DNA of 64,000 bases from Mercenaria mercenaria (Eukaryota; Mollusca; Bivalvia; Venerida; Veneridae), in contig NC_069379.1 of the NCBI RefSeq assembly GCF_021730395.1, positions 26,572,501 to 26,636,500 on the forward strand. The letters run 5' to 3'. Both the position numbers and the translations under genes were made by a program. The notes beneath the pieces are model-generated. The model made no database searches, was not told the origin of the DNA, and saw nothing but the letters and a program-made list of their open reading frames with translations. Shown here piece after piece: positions 36,134-50,700 of this stretch (the stretch's first letter is position 1; every line of letters starts with the position of its first letter).

Positions 36134-36999
36134 AAATTAGAAATCAGCTGCGTTGTCGTCGGTCTAGCGCTGTTTGTAACTATTGTCACTTTCAATGGGT
36201 GTTTTATTTTTATTAAAGGAAAATATACGGTCCAGCTGAAGTGCTATTTCTGCTGTGAATGTAACCGGGCCGAACAGGGTTAGTAATCAGAAGAGTGTCA
36301 GGTCACGGTTTATACGTTTATATCATAAAGCATGAAAGCCTGTAAAATACACAAAACATGTATAAGACCTAATACAAAAAATCTATACAAATCTGATTAA
36401 AACAAATTACAAACGCGCACATAAAAATATCACAGAAGTACGATCCTACAGTAACGTTAATTAGTTGAATAAAACAAGCCTACCAGGATCGTCTGCATGT
36501 CATTATTTACATAAACAATGCGATTGTGGTACTAATTAGTACCGAAGTAGATAGTATAATTTTATTTTAACGGTACTTGGTAACATTCACAAACAGTAAA
36601 GCAGGTGTATTATCCCATAAGTGGTGTTAAATGTGTATATTGTATTATTCTTAACTCTAAATACGATGAGTTATCCCATAACAGATTTAGTGCGTCGGAC
36701 CTCTATTCTTTTTATGTTTGTATGGTATAGGTTCGAGTCCTTCTTTTTTTAAAATTATTTTACATGTTTCTAATGTTTGTAACGATCGCAACATTGGTTT
36801 CATTTTCCCTGCAAGAGTTTTCTTTATTTATTTTGCAATATTAATAGATTCAATATCTATTAATTCTAATATGAGATCCAGTGAAAATGTCAATAAGTAC
36901 TCTGTATAAGTGCACGAGAAAATCATGATACAAATAGTTTTACCTGTATTAATTCTCCAGGTAAAACATGCTGGAAAAATAAAATAAATAAAAACGTAA

Positions 37000-37078
37000 C
37001 TTGTCCTGTATTCGAACCAGCACCGAAAGCTTACAAATAATACGTGTTAACCACTAGACCACGTCGCTGCTTACATCG
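37000..37078 (-). other. tRNA-like relic
   Basis: On this strand GTGGTCTAGTGGTTAACAC resembles an A-box and GGTTCGAATACAGG a B-box, with roughly tRNA spacing. The T-stem pairs poorly. Likely a SINE or tRNA fragment. Confidence 0.3.
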
Positions 37079-37100
37079 GTTTTGCGAAATATGATATTTG

Positions 37101-37287
37101 TCATAGAATGTGTACACCTGATTCCCTCTTTCACTGTTCTGGGTTGATCCAGTATTAGTAAATGAAGGCCACAGTTATCGCGTTTTGTTTATTGTCATAG
37201 AACGTGTACACCTGATTCCCTATTTCATTGTTATGGGTTGATTAGTAAATGAAGGCCACAGTTATCGCGTTTTGTTTATAGATATCC
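37101..37287. repeat. 94-bp direct repeat, two copies
   Basis: TCATAGAAYGTGTACACCTG to ATCGCGTTTTGTTTAT occurs twice, the second copy shorter by about eleven bases around the GTATTAGTAAATG region. No gene content. Confidence 0.8.
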
Positions 37288-37589
37288 TACAATGAAATGA
37301 TTATAATTATCTAAGTATAATCCCAAGAGGCGTCTCGCGACTTTAAGACCAATATGCAACTTCAAAGGAGCGGGAAGTTAGGGTTTGGTGGGTGAGTAAA
37401 ATGTTAAAAAGGGTTCATGCACGTGAGAAAAGGCGAAATGCATGAGCTGTAATGAACAGTATACACAAGCGAATACACATCAAAATAGATTTCAGCCATA
37501 TCAAGCCTGTGGCAGTAGTTATTACCAAGACAAGGGAGATAAATCCTCTGACCTTGCAATGCTAGATACCGTGACGTCATACTACAAGG

Positions 37590-37865
37590 ATGTTGTTGGT
37601 TGGTTGTTTTAGGTTTAACGCCGTTTTTACAACAGTATTTCAGTCATGTAATGGCGGACAGTTTACCTAACCTGTGTGCCTGGATTCTGCCCAAGTTCAA
37701 ACCTGTTCTCTACAAGTAATGCCAACTTCCCCACACGAATCAGAGTATAAGGACGCATGATTTCAGACACAATGTCTTTTATCAAATCGTCATGGACAAC
37801 ATACGCCTCACCCTGGGCTCGAACTCGCGACCCCGTGATCCGTAAATCTGCGCTCTCACTATTTA
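37590..37865 (+). mobile_element. SINE, same family, diverged
   Basis: It contains TTTAGGTTTAACGCCGTTT, TGTGCCTGGATTCTGCC and CTCGAACTCGCGACCCCGTG. The tail is degraded after GCGCTCTCAC. A perfect CRE (TGACGTCA, 37572-37579) lies just upstream. Confidence 0.6.
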
Positions 37866-39168
37866 ACGTGCATGTAGAATAAGTAGGCTGTCTTCTCCAA
37901 AGAGAAATGTTGGGGGAGAACTGTATTTAAATTTTTTTTTTTCATTTTCACTTAAAATTTTCACATTTAAAAATAATTCATGAGTTGTTAACGGTATTTC
38001 TAATTGTTTGTATTGTGGCACAATAATTTAGATCCATCGTTTAAGTACGAAATGTCTTTGGTCATAGGAATTCGCGATCATTAACTAGTAATAGTACTAA
38101 ACTGTTTAAGCGTTTTTCTTTCACTGTATAAATTCAATATTTTTAAAGATTAAAATCAAGGTCAGAATCTACAGACCTTTAGATTTATAACGCTGTCATA
38201 TACCTGGTTTGTAAATGTAACGGGTCAAGTCGTTCTCGTTTCAACACGTTATCGGGTCGGCTAAGCTGGTCGAATCAACGCCGCCCCCCCCCACCCCCCC
38301 ATCCAACTCCCCCCAACTTCTGGAATAATTTTTCTTAGGCCAAGTCTTAGACACCTGGCCTTTCAAATTCTAGAGGAGCGACAGTATTGAATTGTTTACA
38401 GAAAGATCATTCGATTCTGCTTTTCTAGAATTTATGTAAACAATGTGATGTTTGACTTATCCAAGCCTAACAGCTTTGTTTGTCCGACTGCGGATAATAT
38501 ATTAACTGCTAAAAGCCATAATAGTTGCAAAAATGGATATCAGTTAAAATTCATGAATTTCGTTTTTTGCTTGCATAAATTTGTTAAGGTTTATAAGAAT
38601 GTTTTCTAATTTTAATTTTATTTCAATTTCATAACGACTGACTGCCATGCCACGAAAGAAATCCACGGATAGACTGCTCCCATCAGTCCAATCACGGGAG
38701 GCAACCAGCTCGCTTATCAAAAGGATGTAGACAATATTGTTTCATGTGTGTCTCAGTCTGTCAAAATTGCACATTATCCGTTAAAATAGATTGGAGGCCG
38801 TCAGCTCCCTAATCAAGGCGAGGTGAACTAAATTAACAATTCGACGGACCAAAATACCGTTTCATTCATGTAACAGCCTGCTGACCCAATTGTTAAAATA
38901 CTTCATTAAATAATAGCATATATAAACAATTCGACGGGTCAAATTACCATTTCATTTATGTCACAGCCTGACCCTATCGAGTATCGGACACTTTACAACA
39001 GTATACAAGTCAAATGGTTTATCGCGGCCAGAAATTTATACAAACCGGACAGAAGTTGCGAAATTGTCATTTGTGCAGGAAAGAAGCGTTTACCATAATG
39101 TCCAGTACTGGACAGGTATAGTGAACATGCAAGGACACAGCCAATTTTCTCAGAGGGGGTCCGATCCC

Positions 39169-40189
<1,021 letters not shown>

Positions 40190-41257
40190 AGAAGTTCAAT
40201 CGTAATGTGTCAGATGTAATCATTACTTGAAGATTACAGAAAGAAAATTCTTCTTTTCACTTACAGACTGTAAATGTGTACTTGTTACTCGGATTCTATG
40301 TACTATCTACAAAATTACAAACTGAGAATTGGTGCCAATGCTTGCAAAACGTATTTGTTGCAGAGGCAGTGCTTGAAACTAGTCAGCTGGTTGTCTGCGG
40401 TACAAGCTGAAATCACATCAAGTAAAATATTTCTTGTTCCGTTTCGTTCCGCAAAATACCATTACCTATATAGATAATGGTACTTTGCGGAACGGAACGG
40501 AACCAAGTCAGGAATAAAGCTCAGCTGGATCTAATGTAGAACTGACTAATCTGAATATGTTATAAACATCAACAGAAGTGAAATCATACTGTGTCAGATG
40601 TAATCCTTACTTGAAGATTACAACAAGATCATTCTTCTTTTCACTTACATACTGTAGGTGCATACTTGCTACTCGGATTCTATGTACTATCTACAAAATA
40701 ACAAACTGAGAATTTATGCCAATGTTTGCAAAACGTATTTGTTGCAGAAGCAGTGCTTGAAACTTGTCAGTTAGTTTTCTGTGGTACAAGCTAAAATCAC
40801 AATCAAGTAAAATATTTCTTGTTCCGTTCCGTTCCGCAAAATACCATTACCTATATAGCTAATGGTACTTTGCAGAACGGAACGGAACCAAGTCAGGAAT
40901 AAAGCTCAGCTGCATCTAATGTAGAACTGACTAATCTTAATATGTTATAAACATCAACAGAAGTTAAATCATACTGTCTCAGATGTAATCATTACTTGAA
41001 GATTACAACAAGATCATTCTTCTTTTAACTTACAGATTGTAAGTGTATACTTGTTACTTGGATTCTATGTACTATTTACAAAATTAGAAATTGAGAATGG
41101 GTGCCAATGCTTGCAAAACGTATTTGCTGCAGAATCAGTGCTTGAAACTGGTCTGTTGGTTGTCTGGGGTACAAGCTGAAATCACATCAAGTAAAATATT
41201 TCTTGTTCCGTTCCGTTCCGCAAAATACCATTGCCTATATAGCTAATGGTACTTTGC

Positions 41258-41766
41258 ATTTAAACGAAATAATCATTTCGTTTAAACGAAATAACTTATT
41301 TCGTTTAAACGAAATGATTATTTCGTTTAAACGAAATGATTTCGTTTAAACGAACGAAATAACTATTTCGTTTAAACGAAATAAAAAATAGTCTCACATT
41401 ACCTAATTGGAAAAAAGTGTGTAACATGTCACTTTAGGGGCACCGTATGTATATGTATGGTACAATACATTGTATAAAACATTTACAAAACAGTTAATGA
41501 CGCTGTTACGTTTTAAAGGTTGCATAGGTTATCAAAACATGAAAATGTTGTGACACGGTAAATTATTTTATCAAGAAATTTAAGCTTAATGTGACAATTC
41601 AAAAGAAAGCATGGCATGTTAATTAACAAACTAATACTTATAATATTATCCTGTAGTAATATGAAATTCAAGAACTTTAAGTAACCTTATCAACGACGAA
41701 GTGAGCAATTCTTGTTATTTCTCTTAAACTGAATTTCCGAATGATACCGATTGCGTGCTGTTGTGG
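41258..41766. mobile_element. 509-bp insert with palindrome cluster, flanked by a 16-bp direct repeat
   Basis: It is flanked by GCTAATGGTACTTTGC at 41242-41257 and 41767-41782, splitting one array hairpin. The first 140 bp hold about six copies of the palindrome ATTTCGTTTAAACGAAAT, some overlapping. The rest is AT-rich unique sequence. No ORF and no family recognised. Confidence 0.7.
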
Positions 41767-42622
41767 GCTAATGGTACTTTGCGGAACGGAACGGAACAAG
41801 TTAAGAGGCACCCCACGGGGTATAATCAAAATGTAAAAAACAATGCTTTCAAACTAATCAGACCACCATCTCTGATAAAAAATAACCTATCGCATTCGAT
41901 TCATTGTCCTGGTTAGTCGCATGTTAGTGACAAATGAAGACTGTTCTTCTTTTCACTTACAGTTTAATTGTAGCTGTATCAATATAATTGTAACTCTATG
42001 TACTATCTACAGAATTTGAAACTGAGAATGCGTGCCAATGCTTGCAAAATGTATGAGCTGCAGAAGCAGTGCACGAAACTAGTCAGTTGGTTGTCTGTGG
42101 TACAAGCTGAAATCACATCAAGTAAAATATAAATTCTTGTTCCGTTCCGTTCCGCAAAATACCATTACCTATATAGCTAATGGTACTTTGCGGAACGGAA
42201 CGAAACCAATTCAGGAATAAAGCTCAGCTGCATCTAATGTAGAAATAACTAATCTGAATATTTATAAGCATCACCAGAAGTTAAATCGAAATGTGTCAGA
42301 TGTAATCATTACTTGAAGATTACAGTCGGACAGTTCTTCTTTGCAATTACAGTTTGTAGGTGTATACTTGTTACTCAGATACTATTTACTATCTACAAAA
42401 TTAGAAACTGAGTATGGATGCCAATGCTTGAAAAACGTATTTGTTGCAGAAGCAGTGCTTGAAACTAGTCAGTTGGTTGTCCGTAGTGCAAGCTGAAATC
42501 ACATCAAGTAAAATAGTTCTTGTTCCGTTCCGTTCCGCAAAATACCATTACCTATATAGCTAATGGTACTTTGCGAAACGGAACGGAACCAAGTCAGAAA
42601 TAAAGCTCAGCTGCATCTAATG

Positions 42623-42914
42623 GTTATTTATTGATTTGTTTTGTGTTTAACGCCGTTTTTCAACAGTATTTCAGTCATGTAACGGCGGGCATTTAACCTA
42701 ACCAGTGTTCCTGGATTCTGTACCACTACAAACCTGTTCTCTGCAAGTAACTGCCAACTTCCCCAGATGAATTATCAGAAGTGGAGGAGGAATGATTTCA
42801 GACACAATGTCTTTTATCAAAGCGTCACGGAGAACATACTCCCCGCCCGGTGATCAAACTTGCGGCCCCGCGATCCGCAGACCAACGCTCTCCCTACTGA
42901 GTTAAGCGGGCGGG
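42623..42914 (+). mobile_element. SINE with 12-bp target duplication inside the hairpin array
   Basis: It is flanked by CTGCATCTAATG at 42611-42622 and 42915-42926. It is 292 bp, with head TTTTGTGTTTAACGCCGTTT and tail GAGTTAAGCGGGCGGG. Read on the minus strand, the tail gives a tRNA-like A-box (TTAACTCAGTAGGGAG). The intact duplication suggests it is the youngest SINE here. Confidence 0.8.
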
Positions 42915-43495
42915 CTGCATCTAATGTAGAACTGACTAATCTGAACATGGTATAAACATCAACAGAAGTTAAATCATAATGTGTCAGATGTAATCATTTC
43001 TTGAAGATTATAGCAAGACCGTTCTTCTTTTCACTTACAGTTTGTATGTGTATACTTTTTACTCGGAGTCTATGTACTGTCTACAAATTTAGAAACTGAG
43101 AATGTGTGACAATGCTTGCAAAACGTATTTGTTGCAGAAGCAGTGCATGAAACTAGTCAGTTGGTTGTCTGTGGTACAAGCTGAAAATATTTCTTGTTCC
43201 GTTCCGTTCCGCAAAATACCATTACCTATATAGTTAATGGTACTTTGCGGAACGGAACGGAATCATCAAAGAAAAGATCCCACATTCACCCCCACGTCAT
43301 TACAATGACTGGCGCTAATTTTCCAGTACTGTTTATAAAGTCTTACCCCTGAAAGACAAATCGCCAAACTGAACAAACTAAAACAAGATTTCACATTCAT
43401 CGGTGACATCATATTACGATGAGCAGCTCTGATTTAGAAACACCGGCGACAGAATACAACCCCTGAAAACGCCCTATTGATCAGTGCATATTGTA

Positions 43496-44310
43496 ATGTT
43501 TGGTGCGGGTCTTAAGAAGACCTGCATAGTGCTATGGAAAGCTGTTTTAGTTGTTTTGAACCTTGGTGGGCTTGACTAGTCGTTAAAGAGTTAGCTCCCT
43601 TAAATAGTTTCACGCCATTTGCAATGCTAACCTCGGCGAGTTTATTTTTTGTAATTTAGTCCATTTATGTGGCCCCTTGGTGTAAGTTATGTTTCTTTTT
43701 TTTCCAATATAAAATGCATGTTTATGTTTAAAGGTAAATTAAGATGAGCAAATTTCCGCATTATTAGACGCTATATCGCATTATATTTTTATTCCTAGCT
43801 AAACTCTGTACCCTACGATACATAAAACGGTCCGGGTCATTAGATCATAATGCACTAAATGTTACTAGAGATTGAGTGGTGCTGTTTTAAAAGATTCGGT
43901 GTTAAATTACTGTGCTAAATGCTTAACAGACTAAAGGTTTTGTATTATTACAAGCAGGAAGGTTTAATACGTGTCAGTTGTTCCAGTTACAAGTATATTT
44001 GTAAATTGTAATGACTTATTTTTGTGAACCTTATATTTGTGATTGGTATGTTTTTGTGTACTTTCAGCATTCACTCATTTTAATTAACCTTTAAACGTAA
44101 ACATGCATATTTCATTGTAGAAAAACAAAAAGGGTCATTACTTACACCATAGGGCCGTATAAATGAACTAAATTCGCCCAGTAAAGCAAAGCAAATGGCG
44201 TCGAAACTATATAAGGGAGCTAACTCTTCAACGACTATGGAAGCCCATCAAGGTTTAAAACAACTAATACCAAAGTATATGTACGTCGTCTTAAGACCTG
44301 CACCAAACAT
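43496..44310. mobile_element. Fold-back element with about 240-bp imperfect inverted arms
   Basis: Arms at 43496-43745 and 44083-44310 pair with many mismatches, starting at ATGTTTGGTGCRGGTCTTAAG and continuing through GAGTTAGCTCCCTTA and GCATGTTTAYGTTTAAAGG. The centre of about 340 bp is AT-rich. No target duplication seen, no coding capacity. Confidence 0.7.
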
Positions 44311-44560
44311 CACACTCCAGAATATAGTAAAAAAAAAGTACACAACTGAAAGCACAAATTCATATACACATTGTTTTGCTGCAAATCATCCATGACCTGA
44401 CCCCCAACGCAAACTGTTCCAATAATAATATGTTAAAATAGGCTTGAAAATTACGAAACCACCCGTTATAAATAAAAACTACTATACGGAGTTCCGTTAT
44501 TATATCATCAATTCACTTAATTGAAGTATTTGATAGTCCTATTAGAAATAAATTTATCAT

Positions 44561-44629
44561 GTTCCGTTCCGTTCCGTTAAATACCATTACCTATACGGGT
44601 ATTGGTATTTTGCGGAACGAAACGGAACC
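44561..44629. repeat. Solitary copy of the GTTCCGTTCCG hairpin
   Basis: This is the same palindrome as in the array 1.3 kb upstream, but without the 384-bp unit around it and with a few changes (CTATACGGGTATTGG centre). It shows the hairpin can occur on its own and may be a small fold-back element in its own right. Confidence 0.7.
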
Positions 44630-45229
44630 AACAAAGAAAGTCATTTCGTTCATGGTTTACCCATTTAAGTGACAAATATTTCCTCCGAAAAAATGTCCCA
44701 CAGGTCGGCGCATGCATATTCTTGTGCTGCAAATCACCTATGAATTGACCATGACCCTAGCTGCAATGTTGTAAAATATGGCTTGAAAATTACGAAAATC
44801 TCTGTTATGAATAAAAACTAATACAATCGACATCGAACTTGCGACCATCTCTGTTCAGCAAATTTTGTCTTAAACGACCAGTCAAAATCCCTCCCGAACG
44901 TTTCCAGTATATAAATTCATTCCATTAAAAGACTTCTACTAAACGGCTAGCGACCACAATAATGTAGTCCCGACAGGTAAATTATTCGACAAAAGTATCT
45001 ATTAAGCGATCGGGTATCAAAATTCTACCGCATTTCTTCATTTGTGTAATTAGCGAGTACGTTTTGCACGTGGCGGAATGCAATTAACCTTTGTATCAGT
45101 AAAACTGACAAACTAGCCATAATTTTCACGGTTTGTGGACTTGGAAAAGTGTTCACGATGTTAAAACAGATTTTGAAACCATAGGGCTTTGATATTTGGT
45201 TTGAAGCATCATCTAGTGGTCCTCTACCA

Positions 45230-47122
45230 AGATGATTCAAATTATTTCTCTAGAGTCAAATATGGCCCCGCCCTGGGGGTCACATGGTTTATATAGACTT
45301 ATATAGGGAAAAACTTTGAATAACCTCTTGTCCAAAACCACAGGGCCTAGGGCTTTGATATTTTGTATGTGACATCATCTAGTGGTCTTCAACTAAGATT
45401 GTTCAAATTATACCCCTAGGGTCAAATATGGCCCCGCCCTGGGGGTCATATGGTTTACATAGACTTATATAAGGAAAAACTTTGAAAATCTTTTTTTGTC
45501 CAAACCACAAAGCCTAGGGCTTTGATACTTGTAATGTAGCATCATCTAGTGGTTCTCTACCACGTTTGTTCAAATTATCCCCCTAGGGTCAAAAATGGCC
45601 CCGCCCCGGTGGTCACATGGTTCATATAGACTTATATAGGGAAAAGCTTTTAAAATGTTCTTGTCAATAACAGTTACTACAACATTCAAATTTGGACCAC
45701 ATGTATATTTTTGAGTGGCAAGATGAACCTTGACATGAGTTGACCTTGATTTTGACCTAGTGACCTACTTTCACATTTCTATAGCTACAGCCTTCAACTT
45801 TGGACCACATGTATATTTTTGAGTGGCAATATGAACCTTGACATGGGTTGACCTTGATTTTGACCTAATGACCTACTTTCATATTTCTGTAGCTACAGCC
45901 TTCAAATTTGGACCACATGTATATTTTTGAGTGGCAAGATGAACCTTGACATGAGTTGACCTTGATTTTGACCTAGTGACCTACTTTCACATTTCTGTAG
46001 CTACAGCCTTCAGATTTGGACCACATGCATAGTTTTGTGCACTGGAAAAAACTTTGACCTTGATTTTGACCTAGTGACCTACTTTCACATTTTTGAAGGT
46101 ACAGGCGTCAAATTTGGACCATATGCATAGTTCCGTGTTTCAAAATGAAATTTGACATTGATTTTGACCTAGTGACCTACTTTTACATTTCTCAAGCTAC
46201 AGCCTTCAAATTTGGACCACATGCATAGTTTTGTGTACCGAAATAAACTTTGACATTCACATTGTCCTAGTGACCTATTTTCACATTTTTGAAGGTACAG
46301 GCTTCAAATTTGTACCTCATGCATAGTTTTATATTCCAAAATAAAATTTGACCTTGATTTTGACCTAGTGACCTACTTTTACATTTCTCAAGCTACAGCC
46401 TTCAAATTTGGACCACATGCATAGTTTTGTGTACCGAAATGAACTTTGACCTTAACATTGACCTAGTGACCTACTTTCACATTTTTAAGGTACAGGCTTC
46501 AAAGTTGGACCACATGCATAGTTTTGTATTCCGAAATAAAATTTGACCTTGATTTTGACCTAGTGACCTACTTTTACATTTCTCAAGCTATAGCCTTCAA
46601 ATTTGGACCACATGCAAAGTTTTGTGTACCGAAATGAACTTTGACCTTTACATTGACCTAGTGACCTATTTTCACATTTTTGAAGGTACAGGCTTCAAAT
46701 TTGGACCACATGCATAGTTTTGTATTCCGAAATAGAATTTGACTTTGATTTTGACCTAGTGACCTACTTTTACATTTCTCAAGCTACAGCCTTGAAATTT
46801 GGACCACTTGCATAGTTGTGTGTACCGAAATGAACTTTGACCTTAAGATTGACCTAGTGACCTACTTTCACATTTCTGTAGCTATAGGTTTCAAATTTAG
46901 ACCAGATGCATAGGATTGTGTACCGAAAGAAACTTTGACCTTGACATTGACCTAGTGACCTACTTTCACATTTCTCAAGCTACAGCTTTCGAATTTGGAC
47001 CACATGCACAGTGTTGTGTATGGAAATGAAATTTGACCTTGTGCTAGTCAGTAAGTCTTGAAATTTGGAACACTCAAAAATGGCACATTGGTGGGTGCCA
47101 AGATCACTCTGTGATCTCTTGT
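45230..47122 (+). mobile_element. Tandem-repeat element ending at the inner edge of the right arm
   Basis: There are two repeat sets. About 2.5 units of about 180 bp (TCAAATATGGCCCCGCCCTG theme) lie at 45230-45660. Then about thirteen units of about 100 bp (GACCTAGTGACCTACTTTCA, CAAATTTGGACCACATGC) lie at about 45700-47060. The end carries the hairpin AGATCAC tct GTGATCT (47101-47117) followed by CTTGTT, as in the other pearl/HINE-like ends. The 5' end was not resolved. Confidence 0.6.
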
Positions 47123-47725
47123 TACATATGCGTTTGTTTAGTGGTATTTTATTTCAAACAGGTTCCAAAAATTAAAGTCAAAAGAATTAAACTTGATGAA
47201 AGCAAAGATGGAGTGAACAAGGAGCCAAATGCCTTGCCCCCTACATCAACAGGTACCAAGTCATGTGATGCAAACTCTGAAAATAAAACTGAAGAAAAGT
47301 ATCAGGTAAGTAAACATAGTATACAATGTATATGTTTTAATGATACAAAGGTTAACTATGTCGTAAAATATACAAACTAACTAAGACAAGAAGTTAAGTT
47401 TCTGTTTGAATTGTATGATACGGCATTAGTCCCATAAACGTTTATTAATTGACTCAAAATTTAGAGATACTAACCTAAAACTTTAAGTTAGAGTAATGCC
47501 TTTTTATCAGCAAAATTTGAACGTTTGTCATACTGGGTTACATTTGTTGGCTCCTATAGTTGGTAAAAATGTAAAGTGGGTACATCAAACTACATATCCA
47601 TACATTGTACTCAGTGTTTATGGATTTAAACATATTAAGCATACACAAATGTATGGCCTACCCTGGAGTTCCAATTTTTGAGTTACCGTTACATAATTCG
47701 AACATTTGACTCAGTATCTGCAAAA

Positions 47726-50700
47726 GGGGCAGTCTCCATTAGGCTGTTTTCCTGGTACAAACAGATTTTGATATAGTTTTGCTAACAGTTAGCCTTATGA
47801 ATGGGCTTTGCATCCCGGAAATAGTTTGCCAATCGGAGCTTTAGTTTTGAGAGAATTATGTCTGAAGTGTGGGTGGGGTAATTCCATACTTGTCCTGCCT
47901 TACGTAACAAATAGGTGGATTTCAATGTTTTTATATCAGCTGAACTAAAAGTAATTGGGTACAATGTGTACACTATAAACACATACTGACATGATGTAGG
48001 ACATTTGATTCTGCAGCATACCTTTACAAAAATATGCCTCTTCATATGCACTTTGTAGAATCTTACACATTTTGCATCTACCATCTTTGCGGAAAACCAC
48101 AACATTTCTTGACACAAGAAGAGAGACAAATCCCATTTATTGAGAATACTTGTTAATGACTAGACATTGCAGAATTATGGGGATTTTTTTGTGCTTTGCC
48201 TATGAAGTGACTTATTTGCCCTTGACTGCAGAAAAAAGACATGAGAAAAATGCAGAAAATGCCAAATTTTCTTATTTCAGAATTTCAATCCATTCATGTG
48301 TAAAAATAATTCTAATCATACCGTATTTAACTAAATATCATTTTTAGCTCCACTATACGAAGTATGAGGAGAGCTATCCTACTCGACCTGGTGTCAGCGT
48401 CGGCGTGTTTCCGCGTCCTCACCTTGGTTAAAGTTATTTTTAAACTCTCTCTTTTTTTCTACTTATTTTTGTAATTACTTGATGGATTTGATTCAAACTT
48501 AAAATAGTTATTCCTCATCATTACCCGCATCATCTGACCTAATGGCCATAACTCTGGTACAAATTTTTCATTATTTATTCCCCCCCCCCCCCCTTTTCAT
48601 TTAGATTTTCACGTTAAAGTTTTGATGCACTTCCACTCTATCTCTGTAATTACTGAATCGATTCGATTCAAACTATAAACAGTTGTTCAACATCATCACC
48701 CTGATCATATGAAGCAAGATGCATAACTCTGGCACAATTTTTTTTCATGAATTATTCCCCATTTATATTTAGAATATCAGGTTAAAGTTTTGATGAACTT
48801 TCACTCTAACTCTATTATTACTGAATTGATTTGATTCAAACTGAAAGTAGTTGTTCAACATCATCATCCACATCATATGACACAAGGTGCATAACTCTGG
48901 CACAAATTTTTCATAAATTGTTCCCCCTTTTTACTTAGAATTTCAGGTTAAAGTTTTGATGCCCTTTCACTCTATCTCTGTTATTACTGCATGGATCTGA
49001 TTTAAACTTAAAATGATTGTTCCACATCATTACCCACATCATATGACACAAGGTGCATAACCCTGGCACAATATTTTCATGAATTAAGCCCCCTGTTACT
49101 TAGAATTTAAGGTTAATTTTGATGCATTTTCACTATAGCTGAGTTATTATGAAATACATATTTAATTCAAACTTTAAGTAGTTGTTCCACATCGTCACCC
49201 ACATCATATGACAAAAGATGCATAACTTTTGCACCAATATTTAATGAATTATGCAAGTTTTTTTTTGTTTTGCATAACACATGCTATGTAAATCATTACC
49301 GTATATGTTCTGGTAGATTATATATTGTAGTTATGCACTGTTAATACTTTAATTCAAAGAATTGAATATAAAACCTAGGAGGTTATTGTTCTGCATATAT
49401 AATAACAAGTTTATATTTGTATACATTTTGTTTTCAATATGATGTGGCAAAGTCAAGAGGCAAAATCTGTAGAGGCTGTAAAGTCAGATAAGGGCGTTTG
49501 TCCCGACTAAGAAGATTGAATGAACATGATATTTGTGTTTTACCTTCAATATCAAAATCAAAAGTTAGTGAGAGTAATTTCCTTTGTGATAAATGTTACG
49601 GGATTCAAGCGTCCTCCTTGCCTAACTCCATCTTAAGGGAACGGCAATCAAATAATAATGTCAGCACTTCAGAACTAGATCCACCATCATCCCCTTCTTC
49701 TGTGAAGTGCCTTGTGTGTCAAAAAGACAGACATAGATATAAATCTGCCAATATGACAAAGCTTTCGCCAAAACAGAGAACTAACATATTTATAAAAACA
49801 GGCATTATTATTACTTATTATTTAAGTTTTAAATGCCACCAGCAAAATTAAAGCCATCCCATACACATGACAAACTCATGATAGCTTTGACAGATGCTGC
49901 ATCTGAGGTATGGGGCACCGAAAGTGCATAACTCCTCACGTGATGGTTATGCAGAATAACATAAAGACGATGAAATATCAGAAAGTTGAAACAGAAAACA
50001 TAACACAAGGAGTAAATATACACCAGGCTCTTATATTTAATTGCAAAGTATGTACCTTTTCCCCATTGCTTTCACCAGTACAGCAACGCTAAGAGAGTGT
50101 AAAGGCTGTATGACAATATCAAATTAATAGCAACTGAGAATTAAAATATGATTTTAAGAGTCAAGTACAGTACATTTCATTAAGCAGTGGTTACTTTTAC
50201 ACATAAAAATAATTGAAATTGTGAAATAAGAAAGTTTGGCATTTTCTGCATTTTTCTCATGTCTTTTTCTACAGTCAAGGGCAAATAAGTCACTTCATAG
50301 GAAAAGCACAGAAAAATCCCCATAATTCTGCAATGTCTAGTCATTAACAAGTATTCTCAATAAATGGGATTTGTCTCTCTTCTTGTATCAAGAAATGTTG
50401 TGGTTTTCCGCAAAGATGGTAGATGCAAAATGTATAAGATTCTACAAAGTGCATATGAAGAGGCATATTTTTGTAAAGGTATGCTGCAGAATCAAATGTC
50501 CTACATCATGTCAGTATGTGTTTATAGTGTACACATTATACCCCTTTACGTTTAGTTCAGCTGATATAAAAACATTGAAATTCACCTATTTGTTATGTAA
50601 GGCAGGACAAGTATGGAATTACCCCACCCACACTTCAGACATAATTCTCTCAAAACTAAAGCTCCGATTGGCTAACTACTTATGGGATGTAAGGCCCATT

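Larger units (their letters stand above)
40190..43262 (+). repeat. Tandem array of about 384-bp units, each ending in a strong hairpin
   Basis: Units start near CAGAAGTTAAATCATACTGT and end in a roughly 68-bp palindrome: GTTCCGTTCCGTTCCGCAAA, TACCATTACC, TATATAG, then the complement. Hairpins lie near 40436, 40821, 41204, 42139, 42522 and 43196. Spacing is 383-385 bp except where a 509-bp insert and a SINE intervene. No ORF is conserved between units. Confidence 0.85.

Noticed and set aside
47782-48129. 115-codon frame also present at 50371-50718
   Set aside because: It lies in the terminal inverted repeats of the 3.05 kb element, so the two copies are the two ends; no protein family recognised.
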